The position numbers and the translations under genes are program-made. A stretch of 64,000 nt of DNA from Fuerstiella sp. (GTDB taxonomy: Bacteria > Planctomycetota > Planctomycetia > Planctomycetales > Planctomycetaceae), in contig JALHMY010000031.1 of NCBI GenBank assembly GCA_022843805.1, positions 26,978 to 90,977 on the forward strand, in the 5' to 3' direction. The notes beneath the pieces are model-generated. The model was not told the origin of the DNA and did not search any database. It saw nothing but the letters and a program-made list of their open reading frames with translations. This document shows, one piece after another, positions 38,601-46,085 of this stretch. How positions within the stretch are numbered: the stretch's first letter is position 1; each line of letters opens with the position of its first letter.

Positions 38601-39577
38601 CTGCTGCTGGCCAGTCAGCTGGTTCAGACGGATCAGCTGGTTCAGACGTTTCAGAGGAAATGGAAGAGGTTGTATGTCCGTTCATGGTCGCCGGACTTGG
38701 AAAATTTGGTGGCGTTGAAATGGGGTATGCATCCGACATCGAACTGATGCTGATTTATTCGGGCGTCGGGCAGTCGTCCGGTGCAAATTCGGTTTCCAAT
38801 GCTCGATTTTTTGACCTGCTTGTAACCGCCATCGCCAATGGCATATCCGCCCGACAGGACGGGATTTTTCAGGTCGATCTGCGAATGCGTCCATTCGGCC
38901 AGGCGGGGTCTGCTGCAGTCGCTCTGTCAGACTTTGAGGCCTATTATGGTCCGGACGGGCCGGCATGGCCGTATGAGAGGCAGGCTCTGGTGAAGTTTCG
39001 GGCTGTATCCGGTAACCGCCAGTTTGCGGCGGAGGCAATGGCGATCTGTCACCGGGCCGTCTATTCCAGCGGACAGTTCGACTTTACTGCGATGCGAGCA
39101 ATGAGAGAAAGGCAGATACGGCAGCTGGTTCGCGGTGGAACAGTGAATGCGAAGCTGAGTGATGGTGGACTGGTGGACTGTGAATATGCTGTACAGGCAC
39201 TGCAGCTGACTTTTGGGACAACATTACCTGAATTAAGGCATTCAAATACCCGTCGGGTTCTTGGGGAGGCTGCCAGACTGAGCCTGATTTCTCCCAGACA
39301 GCGAATGGAAGTGGAGGATGCCTATGTGTTTCTGCGCGAACTGATCGACTGCCTTCGGATGGTCCGCGGAAATGCTCGTGATTTGACGATTCCGAACCCC
39401 GGATCGCCCGATTATCAGCAGCTGGCTCGTCGAATGCAGTCGATTCATGATTCGCGAATTCCGCTGGAGGATCTGGAAACACAGATGCAGATTGTGCGGC
39501 GGTTTTCCCGGGAGGTGGAGCAGCACTGTCGGGCCATGCGCATGAATTCCGGGGCGACAAGAAATCCTTCGCCATAA
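35618..39577 (+). CDS. glnE: glutamine synthetase adenylyltransferase with inserted tandem ACT-like domains
   Basis: 1319-residue GlnE, far longer than the ~946 residues of E. coli. It adds and removes AMP on glutamine synthetase. The N-terminal nucleotidyltransferase (deadenylylating half) has GLGKHGGEELNYSSDIDLI (~246-265); the C-terminal one has GLGKFGGVEMGYASDIELM (~1026-1044), where the second catalytic Asp reads Glu. Between them are two ACT-like segments: LELIICGTEFSGWLSVICG (~590-645) and ISGADVPGFLFELAHALFF (~755-805), resembling the glutamine-sensing ACT pair of GlnD. Before the second catalytic half is a Ser/Gly-rich repeat linker (38615-38648). ATG at 35618 (MIPRFDKL) is chosen over TTG 35540. 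No glnA, glnB or glnD is nearby. Confidence 0.9.
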   Translation: MIPRFDKLTDSEKLANTALLADLGFETPDSAVQMLMRIRRFWLSVQETQTGTISPDNSGRSVISEQPMNVLPVPSGPVWYDMLLRVLREAPLRDIVLGVVEQFIRNASEQFNPYEMFEQTPRALDVLARVACGSPFLTQTLLADPACLTSLTTGGRTAEMKSRDQFVSEAEAAISVGATRRQNLTELRRFQRREMLRIGMCDAFGLLDLRFVTLQLSLLADAMVQVCLNLAARECGENPDSLAVVGLGKHGGEELNYSSDIDLILIARSDSSGIQRLARLTIDGLSDNLPPGFLYRVDLRLRPWGDAGPLVTTSESYSHYLRSDAALWEKQALLKARTVAGNAIIGRNFLETIRPLLLLETPEYVRTSIQLMKERIESRLRQRGKLNSEVKLGIGSIRDVEFLVQCLQLTHGREEPRILSFNTLDSLVRLAEFGLLSAAWYRQLREGYVFLRTLEHSLQLLHNQQTHEVPTDPRQREWLANRLDYPNAATLLQRFEEHQTAVRAIFEHYLGKPGGVHELPAERAQSLAAASIPAASVAPAERRLEERRIGVSQPYLAERERRQAIVEQLCQQTAGGPGAAAHCSAVAGEDGLLELIICGTEFSGWLSVICGLLSVYRLDIRSGDAMTGHGFNRYGLECPGNRFLALFFVRTNFGMMPESSPGADGEAAQARDGLSPLSAPVACGTIQRSPNQLSTGLQRELTQLIERAAAGQVEEIRAELISRFCETLPQKPVSDATLAAVEMTVRQDQTKGETQLNISGADVPGFLFELAHALFFSRFRTTRAMIDSFGDQVRDVLHVQERDGSPILNEARVQELRVVVVLIKQFTHWLPSTSDPHHALVRFRELITRLQPESQWTKNIQSLQQPNVLYAVARVLGISQFLWEDFLRSRHEELFPLLANAGELGDRVCRESLSLQLDELTTNVETSAQAWSALNNFKDRHLFRIDMRHVLGHCRPFGAFSEEITELADLVVCRSIDLAWQQLVMEFGHPMTARSAAGQSAGSDGSAGSDVSEEMEEVVCPFMVAGLGKFGGVEMGYASDIELMLIYSGVGQSSGANSVSNARFFDLLVTAIANGISARQDGIFQVDLRMRPFGQAGSAAVALSDFEAYYGPDGPAWPYERQALVKFRAVSGNRQFAAEAMAICHRAVYSSGQFDFTAMRAMRERQIRQLVRGGTVNAKLSDGGLVDCEYAVQALQLTFGTTLPELRHSNTRRVLGEAARLSLISPRQRMEVEDAYVFLRELIDCLRMVRGNARDLTIPNPGSPDYQQLARRMQSIHDSRIPLEDLETQMQIVRRFSREVEQHCRAMRMNSGATRNPSP
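38615..38648 (+). repeat. two-copy 16-bp direct repeat inside glnE linker
   Basis: TCAGCTGGTTCAGACG occurs at 38615-38630 and again at 38633-38648, 18 bp apart, so the frame is kept. It encodes a Ser/Gly/Asp linker (SAGSDGSAGSD) before the C-terminal nucleotidyltransferase domain of GlnE. Local slippage expansion is likely. Confidence 0.8.
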
Positions 39578-39836
39578 ATTCGCCGGATTTGGTTACGTAA
39601 TTCTGCGGATCAAGAGAAAGCTGCCGGTTTGTCCGTGGCTTTTAGTACCGAGTTTGGTGAACTGGAGCAGGCAGGGCTGAGATCGTTTTGACCGGCGGCG
39701 GGACCCGACTATGATTCAGACTTCAGCGGCCTAACATGCCGTGTTTTTCCCTTTGCAGGCGATTCCCTGGCGGAATCATTTTGCGGAAAAATTCCTGGCG
39801 GAATCTGTTTCCGCTCATCGAACTGAACATTCCGGC

Positions 39837-41423
39837 ATGGAAGAACTGAATCACGAATGCGGCGTGGCCGCTATTTACCATTTAAAATCCGACAAAGTGA
39901 GCCCTTTGGTTCCCGGCGGGGAACTGAACCGAACGTCCCGGCTCATCCCGGGTATGCTGCTGGATATGCAGAATCGCGGGCAGCTCGCGGCAGGCTTCAC
40001 GACCTACAATCCTGCCCGACATCAGCTCATCGACACACACAAGGATGTCGGCGGTGTCGCGGAAGTCTTTCGGATGAATCGTACGGATCTCTATCAGAAA
40101 CTGATGGAGGAATATTCCGGGTATGCGGCAATCGGTCATGTCCGATACGCAACCTGTGGCAAGGATGACCGAAGTTACGCTCAGCCGTTCGAACGTCACC
40201 ACATTGCCCGGTCTAAATGGTTCAGCTTTGCATTCAATGGTCAGCTGGCCAACTATCTTGAGCTCAAGGAAGAGATTCTCAGGTCCAGCGATTTTCATCT
40301 GGCGAGAGAAACGGATACGGAGGTGCTGAATCACCTCATTTCTCACGAATTGTCACTTGATGCAGAGATACAGCCGGTTCCGCTGCTGAAGAAAATTGCA
40401 GAACGAGTGGATGGTTCGTGGAATGTTGTGTATCTGAATGCCCGAGGTCAGATGTTTGTGTCACGTGATCCGCTGGGCATTCGACCGCTGTGCTATGCGG
40501 TTGAGGGGCCGTTATTCGCTGCTGCCAGTGAAAGCGTGGCGCTCACACATCTTGGGTTCGCCGACGAGAACGTTCACAACGTGCCTCCCGGTCATGCGGT
40601 GATCGTGGATGGCGAGACTGTACGAGTTGAACAGTTTTGTGCGAGTCCCCGAAAGGCTCACTGTTTCTTCGAATGGATCTATTTCGCCAATGCTGGCAGC
40701 TCGTTTGACGATGCCGGTGTTTATCTGTCCCGCAAACGGCTGGGAGAAGAGCTTGCGGCGAATGAGACGATTCCCATTGCCGATGACGTAATCGTGGTGC
40801 CGGTCCCCGACACCGCCAAGGCGGCGGCAGATGCTATGGCCTTCAAACTGGGAGTACCGTCTCAGGAGGGACTGATTCGCAATCGTTACATCGGTCGAAC
40901 GTTTATCGAGGGTAATAACCGGGCCGACAAGGTTCGGATGAAGTACACACCTTTGCCGGAAATTATGGAAGGCAAGCGAGTTCTGCTTGTGGATGACTCC
41001 ATCGTGAGAGCCACAACGCTGAACGAGCTGGTTGCTTTGCTTCGACGTCGGGGCCGTGCAAAGGAAATTCATGTGCGTATCGCCTGCCCACCGATTATCG
41101 CGCCGTGTTTTTACGGCATTGATATGTCAACGATTAAAGAACTGTATGCGCCCCAGTTCATGGCCGGTTCGGTAATTACTCCGGAAGAAGAACTGGCGAT
41201 TGCCAAAGAGATTGGTGCCGATTCTCTTCGATATTTACCCGTTGCTTCTTTGTCACGCTGCGTCGGACTTCCTGAAACATCTCTCTGCCTGGCATGCGTG
41301 AACTCGAGCTACCCAACACCAGCCGGAGAACGGATGTTTCTGAAGGCACTGCAGGAGAATTCCAGTGGGTGCGGGGGCTGCGGGAGAACATGGGAAAATG
41401 GACCTGCATCCGGCATGCGGTAA
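39837..41423 (+). CDS. purF: amidophosphoribosyltransferase
   Basis: 528-residue glutamine PRPP amidotransferase, first enzyme of purine synthesis. A seven-residue propeptide (MEELNHE) precedes Cys8, the Ntn nucleophile of the glutaminase domain (CGVAAIYHL). Other blocks are [29 protein letters not shown] and [10 protein letters not shown]. The phosphoribosyltransferase half has the PRPP motif [14 protein letters not shown]. Cys in [27 protein letters not shown] and [11 protein letters not shown] fit the [4Fe-4S] type found in Bacillus. The C-terminus has an extra Cys pair ([10 protein letters not shown]). The start at 39837 is set by this short propeptide; the frame opens earlier at 39741. 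recJ follows in 29 bp. Confidence 0.93.
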   Translation: MEELNHECGVAAIYHLKSDKVSPLVPGGELNRTSRLIPGMLLDMQNRGQLAAGFTTYNPARHQLIDTHKDVGGVAEVFRMNRTDLYQKLMEEYSGYAAIGHVRYATCGKDDRSYAQPFERHHIARSKWFSFAFNGQLANYLELKEEILRSSDFHLARETDTEVLNHLISHELSLDAEIQPVPLLKKIAERVDGSWNVVYLNARGQMFVSRDPLGIRPLCYAVEGPLFAAASESVALTHLGFADENVHNVPPGHAVIVDGETVRVEQFCASPRKAHCFFEWIYFANAGSSFDDAGVYLSRKRLGEELAANETIPIADDVIVVPVPDTAKAAADAMAFKLGVPSQEGLIRNRYIGRTFIEGNNRADKVRMKYTPLPEIMEGKRVLLVDDSIVRATTLNELVALLRRRGRAKEIHVRIACPPIIAPCFYGIDMSTIKELYAPQFMAGSVITPEEELAIAKEIGADSLRYLPVASLSRCVGLPETSLCLACVNSSYPTPAGERMFLKALQENSSGCGGCGRTWENGPASGMR

Positions 41424-41452
41424 ATCGCATTTGTTAATCAAGAGTGACCAGC

Positions 41453-43195
41453 ATGGCCCGCAAATGGACGTTCCATCCGCACGATGAAACTGCAATTCGA
41501 CGTATGTCGGCACAGCTGAAGGTGTCGCCACTGCTGGCGCAGGTCCTGATTGCCCGCGGAATGAATGACGCTGAACCTGCCCGCAGCTTTCTCGACGCCC
41601 GACTGGCAGACCTGTTCGAACCATCTTTATTGCCGGGAGTAGATGAAGCGGCCGATCGGATCGTTTCGGCGGTCAACAGTAAACGGCGTATTACGATCTA
41701 TGGTGACTACGACGTTGATGGAGTGACCGCCACCAGTCTGCTCTGGCACTGCCTGCAGCTCTGCGGTGCCACCGTGGACTACTATATTCCCTGCCGCATG
41801 GAAGAAGGTTATGGGATCAATAAGGCTGCAATCAGCCAGTTGCATGAAGAAGACCCCTCACGCCTGCTGATTTCTGTCGACTGCGGAATCTGCAGCGTCG
41901 AAGAGGCGGATTTGGCGCGAAGTCTCGGCCTCGAACTGATCATCACGGATCATCATCATCTCGGCACAACACTTCCGGAAGCTGCCGTCCTGGTTCATCC
42001 GCGACTTCCCGGGTCCGCTTATCCTTTTGGCGATTTGTGCGGAGTGGGAGTTGCTCTCAAGGTTGCATGGGCCGTTTGTCAGCGACTGGGAGATGGAAAA
42101 AAAGCCAGCCCCCGGATGCGGGAATTTCTAAAGTCGGCTGTGGGCCTGACGGCGATCGGAACCGTTGCTGACGTTGTTCCGCTGATCAGTGAAAACCGTG
42201 TGATTGTTCGATATGGACTGCAGAGCCTGCGTGAAAAGTCTTCACTGGGGCTTCGAGCGCTGATGCAGGTGTCCGGATTGACAGAGAAGCCTCAGCTGAA
42301 AGCCGACGACATCGGATTCGCACTGGCACCCCGAATCAACGCGGCCGGTCGACTCGGCCAGGCAAGACTGGCTGTGGAACTGCTGACCACAGAGAGTTCC
42401 GAGCGGGCCATCATGCTGGCAAACTACCTTGATGAACTGAACCGCAACCGGAAAACGGTGGAACGCCGGATTCTGAAACAGGCAAAAGAACTGATTGAAG
42501 CTCATCCGGACTGGAATGAACACAAAACCCTGGTTCTGGCTCATCATGAATGGCATCCGGGTGTGATTGGTATTGTTGCGAGTCGCGTGGCCGAAGAATT
42601 CAGCAAGCCCGCAATCCTGATCTCTCTGAAAGAAGATGGAACCGGCACGGGTTCCGGCCGTTCTTACGCAGGATTCGATTTGTACAATGGATTGTCAGCC
42701 TGTTCCGAGTTCGTTACCGGCTTCGGTGGACACCAGGTGGCCGCCGGCGTTCGACTAAATGCCCGACAGGTCGACGGCCTTCGGGAATCACTCGCCAGTT
42801 TTGCGGAAAAGAATTTTCATCCGACAGAAGCGGATACAGAACTGCGAATCGACGCTGAGGTGCTGCTTTCAGAGGTGACCGTCCGTGCCGTTCAGGAACT
42901 CGATCGGCTCGGCCCTTTTGGTCAGTGCAATCCCACTCCACGGTTTGTTGCCAGTCGAGTTGAACTGGCAGAGCCTCCCAAAACGATGGGGGAAGGCGAT
43001 CGCCATCTGGCAATTCGTGTTCGACAGAATCGCACGGCAATGCGAGCCGTTGCGTTTGGTCGGGGTGAATGGGCAGCAGAATTGAAAGCCACTTCACGAC
43101 CATTAAACGTCAGCTTCGCACCGGTGATCAACTCGTTCGGAGGATTTGATCGGGTTGAATTACAGCTCATCGACTGGAACGAGTCCGTCAGCTGA
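41453..43195 (+). CDS. recJ: single-stranded-DNA-specific exonuclease
   Basis: 580-residue RecJ, a 5'-3' single-strand exonuclease for recombination and mismatch repair. The DHH motifs are intact: YGDYDVDGVTATSLL, SVDCGI, ITDHHHLG, GVGVALKVAW, and the DHHA1 motif GFGGHQVAAGVRL. FALAPRINAAGRLGQ and AHHEWHPGVIGIVASR are also typical. The length is normal for the family. The ATG at 41453 is preferred, with AAGAG at 41439-41443; a GTG at 41444 is the alternative. It follows purF at 29 bp. Its last 36 bp overlap the 3' end of the convergent hypothetical gene. Confidence 0.95.
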   Translation: MARKWTFHPHDETAIRRMSAQLKVSPLLAQVLIARGMNDAEPARSFLDARLADLFEPSLLPGVDEAADRIVSAVNSKRRITIYGDYDVDGVTATSLLWHCLQLCGATVDYYIPCRMEEGYGINKAAISQLHEEDPSRLLISVDCGICSVEEADLARSLGLELIITDHHHLGTTLPEAAVLVHPRLPGSAYPFGDLCGVGVALKVAWAVCQRLGDGKKASPRMREFLKSAVGLTAIGTVADVVPLISENRVIVRYGLQSLREKSSLGLRALMQVSGLTEKPQLKADDIGFALAPRINAAGRLGQARLAVELLTTESSERAIMLANYLDELNRNRKTVERRILKQAKELIEAHPDWNEHKTLVLAHHEWHPGVIGIVASRVAEEFSKPAILISLKEDGTGTGSGRSYAGFDLYNGLSACSEFVTGFGGHQVAAGVRLNARQVDGLRESLASFAEKNFHPTEADTELRIDAEVLLSEVTVRAVQELDRLGPFGQCNPTPRFVASRVELAEPPKTMGEGDRHLAIRVRQNRTAMRAVAFGRGEWAAELKATSRPLNVSFAPVINSFGGFDRVELQLIDWNESVS

Positions 43196-43870
43196 AGACC
43201 CGTTTGCCCGGCTGAGAATCTGCTGAAACTTTGCAAAAGATTCCAGAAGGCTGGCTGGCCGTGCTGGCTGTGCAAGTACCAGAGACATTTCATCGGCTGA
43301 AAGTCTCATCTGGCCAGCGATTCCCGGAAGGCTGATGTGACACCAGGTGGCATTTCGATCATAGTCAAGCGAAATCCCGCTGGTTTCCAGCTGCTCAACG
43401 TCGTCAATAAACTGCGGAAGATTCAGGTCGGGGAACGGCTCCATTTCCACGATATTGAACAGTGTTCCGAAGAGCATGTCGGTGGCTGGTGAGAGCAGTT
43501 TCTGCGGCTGTCTGAAAGAGCTGAGTGACCGCTTCCAGACGACCTGCGCGGGATCATCGTCAACCAGCGAAACGGCAATCTGATAGTCAAACCACGGGGT
43601 CGAGATTTGAGCAGACCCATCGTGAGGATCAGTGGTCTGCATATCCAGTCGACGGAACTTCAGATGTTTTCGGAAGTCGGCAAACCAGCGTTCGATATCT
43701 TCGTTCAGTTCAGGGACCGCGATTTTGCGGATAAATGAATTGGTATGATCGTTGACTTCCGTCGGTACCTGATGAGTACGGCGAAAACCGGAAAGATCCC
43801 GAACTCGAGACTGCTGCGAACATGCAAGCCGCAGTCCGGTAAAACTGGTTTCATCAGAGACGGGCGTCAT
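43160..43870 (-). CDS. hypothetical protein, convergent with recJ
   Basis: 236-residue protein of no family I recognise. It is mixed alpha/beta, without signal peptide or membrane segment. The C-terminal half has a compact pattern: LFNIVEMEPFPDLNLPQF, DDVEQLETSGISLDYDR and CHISLPGIAGQMRLSADEMSLVL. The N-terminal ~45 residues are poorly structured and the true start may be further in. It overlaps recJ by 36 bp at their 3' ends, which is unusual but possible. Coding character is supported by its length in a frame that is not antisense to a known gene for 90% of its extent. Confidence 0.55.
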   Translation of the reverse strand: MTPVSDETSFTGLRLACSQQSRVRDLSGFRRTHQVPTEVNDHTNSFIRKIAVPELNEDIERWFADFRKHLKFRRLDMQTTDPHDGSAQISTPWFDYQIAVSLVDDDPAQVVWKRSLSSFRQPQKLLSPATDMLFGTLFNIVEMEPFPDLNLPQFIDDVEQLETSGISLDYDRNATWCHISLPGIAGQMRLSADEMSLVLAQPARPASLLESFAKFQQILSRANGSSADGLVPVDEL

Positions 43871-44164
43871 CAGGTCAATTTGTACCCTCGGTTTGAGTTT
43901 ATCGTTTTGGTGATCGCATTGGGCCTGACATGATCGCTTCGATGCGGACGATACGAAGTTCTTCCATCCTCGTACTCATACCCCATCCTGTCAACCTCCT
44001 GGGAGATTGCTGCGAATTATCTGATGTCCGTTGAAGACGGTTTACGCCTTGCTGTGTGTGACTGCTGATACTGAGTGTTCCGCGGCAGGCAGCATGTTGC
44101 TGCGAATTTAAGTTACCGTCAGGCTGATCAATACCGTCAGGCTGATCAATAAGGAGTGAATTCC
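43871..44164. other. 294-bp intergenic region with an 18-bp direct repeat
   Basis: TACCGTCAGGCTGATCAA occurs twice in tandem at 44114-44131 and 44132-44149, immediately before an AAGGAG site (44151-44156) for the small secreted protein. No other feature was seen in the gap. Confidence 0.6.
44151..44156 (+). promoter_or_regulatory. Shine-Dalgarno site of the small secreted protein
   Basis: AAGGAG ends 8 bases before the ATG at 44165 and selects it over the in-frame GTG at 44156. Confidence 0.75.
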
Positions 44165-44479
44165 ATGTTTATTCGCAAGCCGTTCAAGCCGAGCGTACTT
44201 TCCATAGCCCTGATTTTGATGGCTGGTTTCTCGCAATCGACCGAAATGGCACATGCTGGTGGCCCGGCAGGTTCAAACAAGTCGAATTCTGTCGTCACGG
44301 CAAGTTCAAAGGCCGGCATGTTGCTCCCTTCACTTCGCCCTGCACCGAAAACACCATCACATATCCTGCTGCCGGCGCTATTGCCTGTTTCAAGACTGCA
44401 AGGCGCTGAAGAGTTTCATTTGTCGCAGGAATTCCTGATGACGGATGAACAGGAATTCCTGTTCTGGCTGAATTTCTAA
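44165..44479 (+). CDS. small secreted hypothetical protein
   Basis: 104-residue protein with a clear signal peptide: basic start MFIRKPFKPS, hydrophobic core VLSIALILMAGFS, and likely cleavage after AHA (residues 30-32). The mature part is short, Ser/Pro/Leu-rich, and ends in DEQEFLFWLNF. I recognise no family. A perfect 12-bp terminator hairpin lies 28 bp after the stop, so it is a monocistronic transcript. Strong translation signals argue for real expression. Confidence 0.6.
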   Translation: MFIRKPFKPSVLSIALILMAGFSQSTEMAHAGGPAGSNKSNSVVTASSKAGMLLPSLRPAPKTPSHILLPALLPVSRLQGAEEFHLSQEFLMTDEQEFLFWLNF

Positions 44480-44507
44480 CGGCGATCCGTAAACGTGGCG
44501 TGGAAGG

Positions 44508-44547
44508 CAGCTCGCCGTGGAATGATGGGTTCACGGCGAGCTGTTTT
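44508..44547 (+). terminator. Rho-independent terminator
   Basis: CAGCTCGCCGTG (44508-44519) and CACGGCGAGCTG (44532-44543) form a perfect 12-bp stem followed by TTTT. It terminates the small secreted protein gene. The rest of the gap up to rplM (about 270 bp) shows no ORF and should hold the ribosomal operon promoter. Confidence 0.85.
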
Positions 44548-44815
44548 GGCGGAATGACATACATTTTGAACAAATTCCCCAATAATCGACCTGCTATTTC
44601 CTCGTCACAGCATTGATTGTGTGGCCCAAAGTCGCTAAATTCCTCGACTTGGCTCATGGGGCTGCCGATTTACCACCGGTATTTCCCAGTGTATCGCAGT
44701 GTCTTTGGCTCCTGAACGAATTTGAACACAGGACCGACTCAGCTGCGATTGTTTCTTGCTTTACTGATCAGATGAACAGTTGCCGTAATGATACGGCTCA
44801 GGGGATGGCGGTTCG

Positions 44816-45325
44816 ATGCTGGCACTTGGTAAGACATGGATGGCGAAAAAAGAAGACGTTTGTGATCCCACGTGGTTTGTGGTTGATGCAGACGGGCATA
44901 TCGTCGGTCGCCTGGCAACTCAAATTGCGATGGTGCTGATGGGTAAGCACAAGCCGGATTACACTCCACACGTTGCCAGCGGTGACTGCGTGGTGGTGAC
45001 GAATGTCGAGCGAGTGCGGTTTACGGGCGGAGCCATGCAGCACTCTGAGATCCCTTATATGTCGACGAAGATGAGCAACAAGCGTTATGCTCGGTATACA
45101 GGATACCCTGGTGGTCATCGTGTAAAAACGGCCGTGGAAGCATGGCAGAAGCGACCGGAGCAGATTTTGCGTGAGGCCGTTCGTCGTATGCTGCCCAAGA
45201 ACAAGCTGGGCAGTCAGATGCTGACTCGTCTTCGGCTGTTCGTTGGCACGGAACATACTCATCAGGCTCAGCAGCCTCAGCCATTTCCGGCCCATATGTT
45301 GCCGGACCGAAAAATGGGTGAGTAA
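44816..45325 (+). CDS. rplM: 50S ribosomal protein L13
   Basis: 169-residue L13, an early-assembly protein of the large subunit. Typical sequence: KTWMAKKEDV, WFVVDADGHIVGRLATQIAMVLMGKHKPDYTPH, GDCVVVTNVERVRFTGG, YTGYPGGHR, AVRRMLPKNKLGSQMLTRLRLFVGTEHTHQAQQP. The start at 44816 (MLALGKTWMAKK) is preferred because L13 normally has a KTxMAKK segment at its N-terminus; the Met at 44840 would remove it. It is followed by rpsI after 96 bp, the usual rplM-rpsI pair. Confidence 0.95.
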   Translation: MLALGKTWMAKKEDVCDPTWFVVDADGHIVGRLATQIAMVLMGKHKPDYTPHVASGDCVVVTNVERVRFTGGAMQHSEIPYMSTKMSNKRYARYTGYPGGHRVKTAVEAWQKRPEQILREAVRRMLPKNKLGSQMLTRLRLFVGTEHTHQAQQPQPFPAHMLPDRKMGE

Positions 45326-45421
45326 CGATAACTGAATTTCGAAATTGTTTTGGCTGGGCAGAAGGATAGCTGCGAGTCAAATTTGCATTTGTTTCATTTT
45401 CCCGATTTGATCTGAAGCAAG

Positions 45422-45976
45422 ATGAGTATGGGTTCCTCAGAAGACGAAAATTCAATGGATGAATCAGTGGCTGTTCCGGAAGTGCCGTCTTCCAGTCTGC
45501 CAGAACTGACGCTGGGTACCGGTGCTCCGGGGGAAAGTGCTCCAGTTGACCCGAACTATCAGCCAACGATTCGCGGCAAGATCGATCGTTTTGGCGTGGC
45601 GATGGGCACAGGTCGCCGCAAGACTGCGGTGGCTCGAGTTCGCATTAAGGAAGGCAGCGGTGCATTCCTGATTAACGGTCGGCAGATGGAAGAATTCCTG
45701 CGAATTCAGCGAGACCGTGAAAGTGTGACGGCACCCCTGAAGGTTGTTGGTAAGCTCGGTCAGGTTGACATCAGTGTTCGAGTTGATGGTGGTGGCACAA
45801 CGGGTCAGACTGGTGCGATCATTCTGGGAATTGCCCGAGCTCTTCAGGGCATGAACGAGACATGGCATCACTCACTGGCAAATGCGGGCCTGCTGACTCG
45901 CGACGACCGAATGGTCGAACGCAAGAAATACGGCAAACGTAAAGCTCGCCGAAGCTACCAGTTCTCCAAACGCTAA
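45422..45976 (+). CDS. rpsI: 30S ribosomal protein S9 with N-terminal extension
   Basis: 184-residue S9. The conserved domain starts near residue 60 (GVAMGTGRRKTAVARVRIKEGSG) and runs to the C-terminal YGKRKARRSYQFSKR, whose tail reaches the P-site tRNA. About 55 acidic and Ser-rich residues (MSMGSSEDENSMDES...) precede the domain, which is normally ~130 residues. ATG alternatives exist at 45422 and 45428, but shorter in-frame starts near the domain are limited to the Met of MGTGRR, which would cut a conserved strand. A strong terminator follows at 46031-46073. Confidence 0.93.
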   Translation: MSMGSSEDENSMDESVAVPEVPSSSLPELTLGTGAPGESAPVDPNYQPTIRGKIDRFGVAMGTGRRKTAVARVRIKEGSGAFLINGRQMEEFLRIQRDRESVTAPLKVVGKLGQVDISVRVDGGGTTGQTGAIILGIARALQGMNETWHHSLANAGLLTRDDRMVERKKYGKRKARRSYQFSKR

Positions 45977-46030
45977 GGACTCATGTGCTCCGTTTCCCGT
46001 TTGGGTGACGGCAGCAGTTATGGTGTTCAG

Positions 46031-46073
46031 ATCCCTGCCGGGTTTTCCGTCCCGAGTGCAGGGATTTTTTTTT
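46031..46073 (+). terminator. Rho-independent terminator of rplM-rpsI
   Basis: ATCCCTGC (46031-46038) pairs with GCAGGGAT (46058-46065), followed by a run of nine T's ending at 46073. The mgtE start codon lies only 12 bases after the T run, so this hairpin sits in or directly before the mgtE leader. Confidence 0.9.
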
Positions 46074-46085
46074 GGGTAACCTGCC

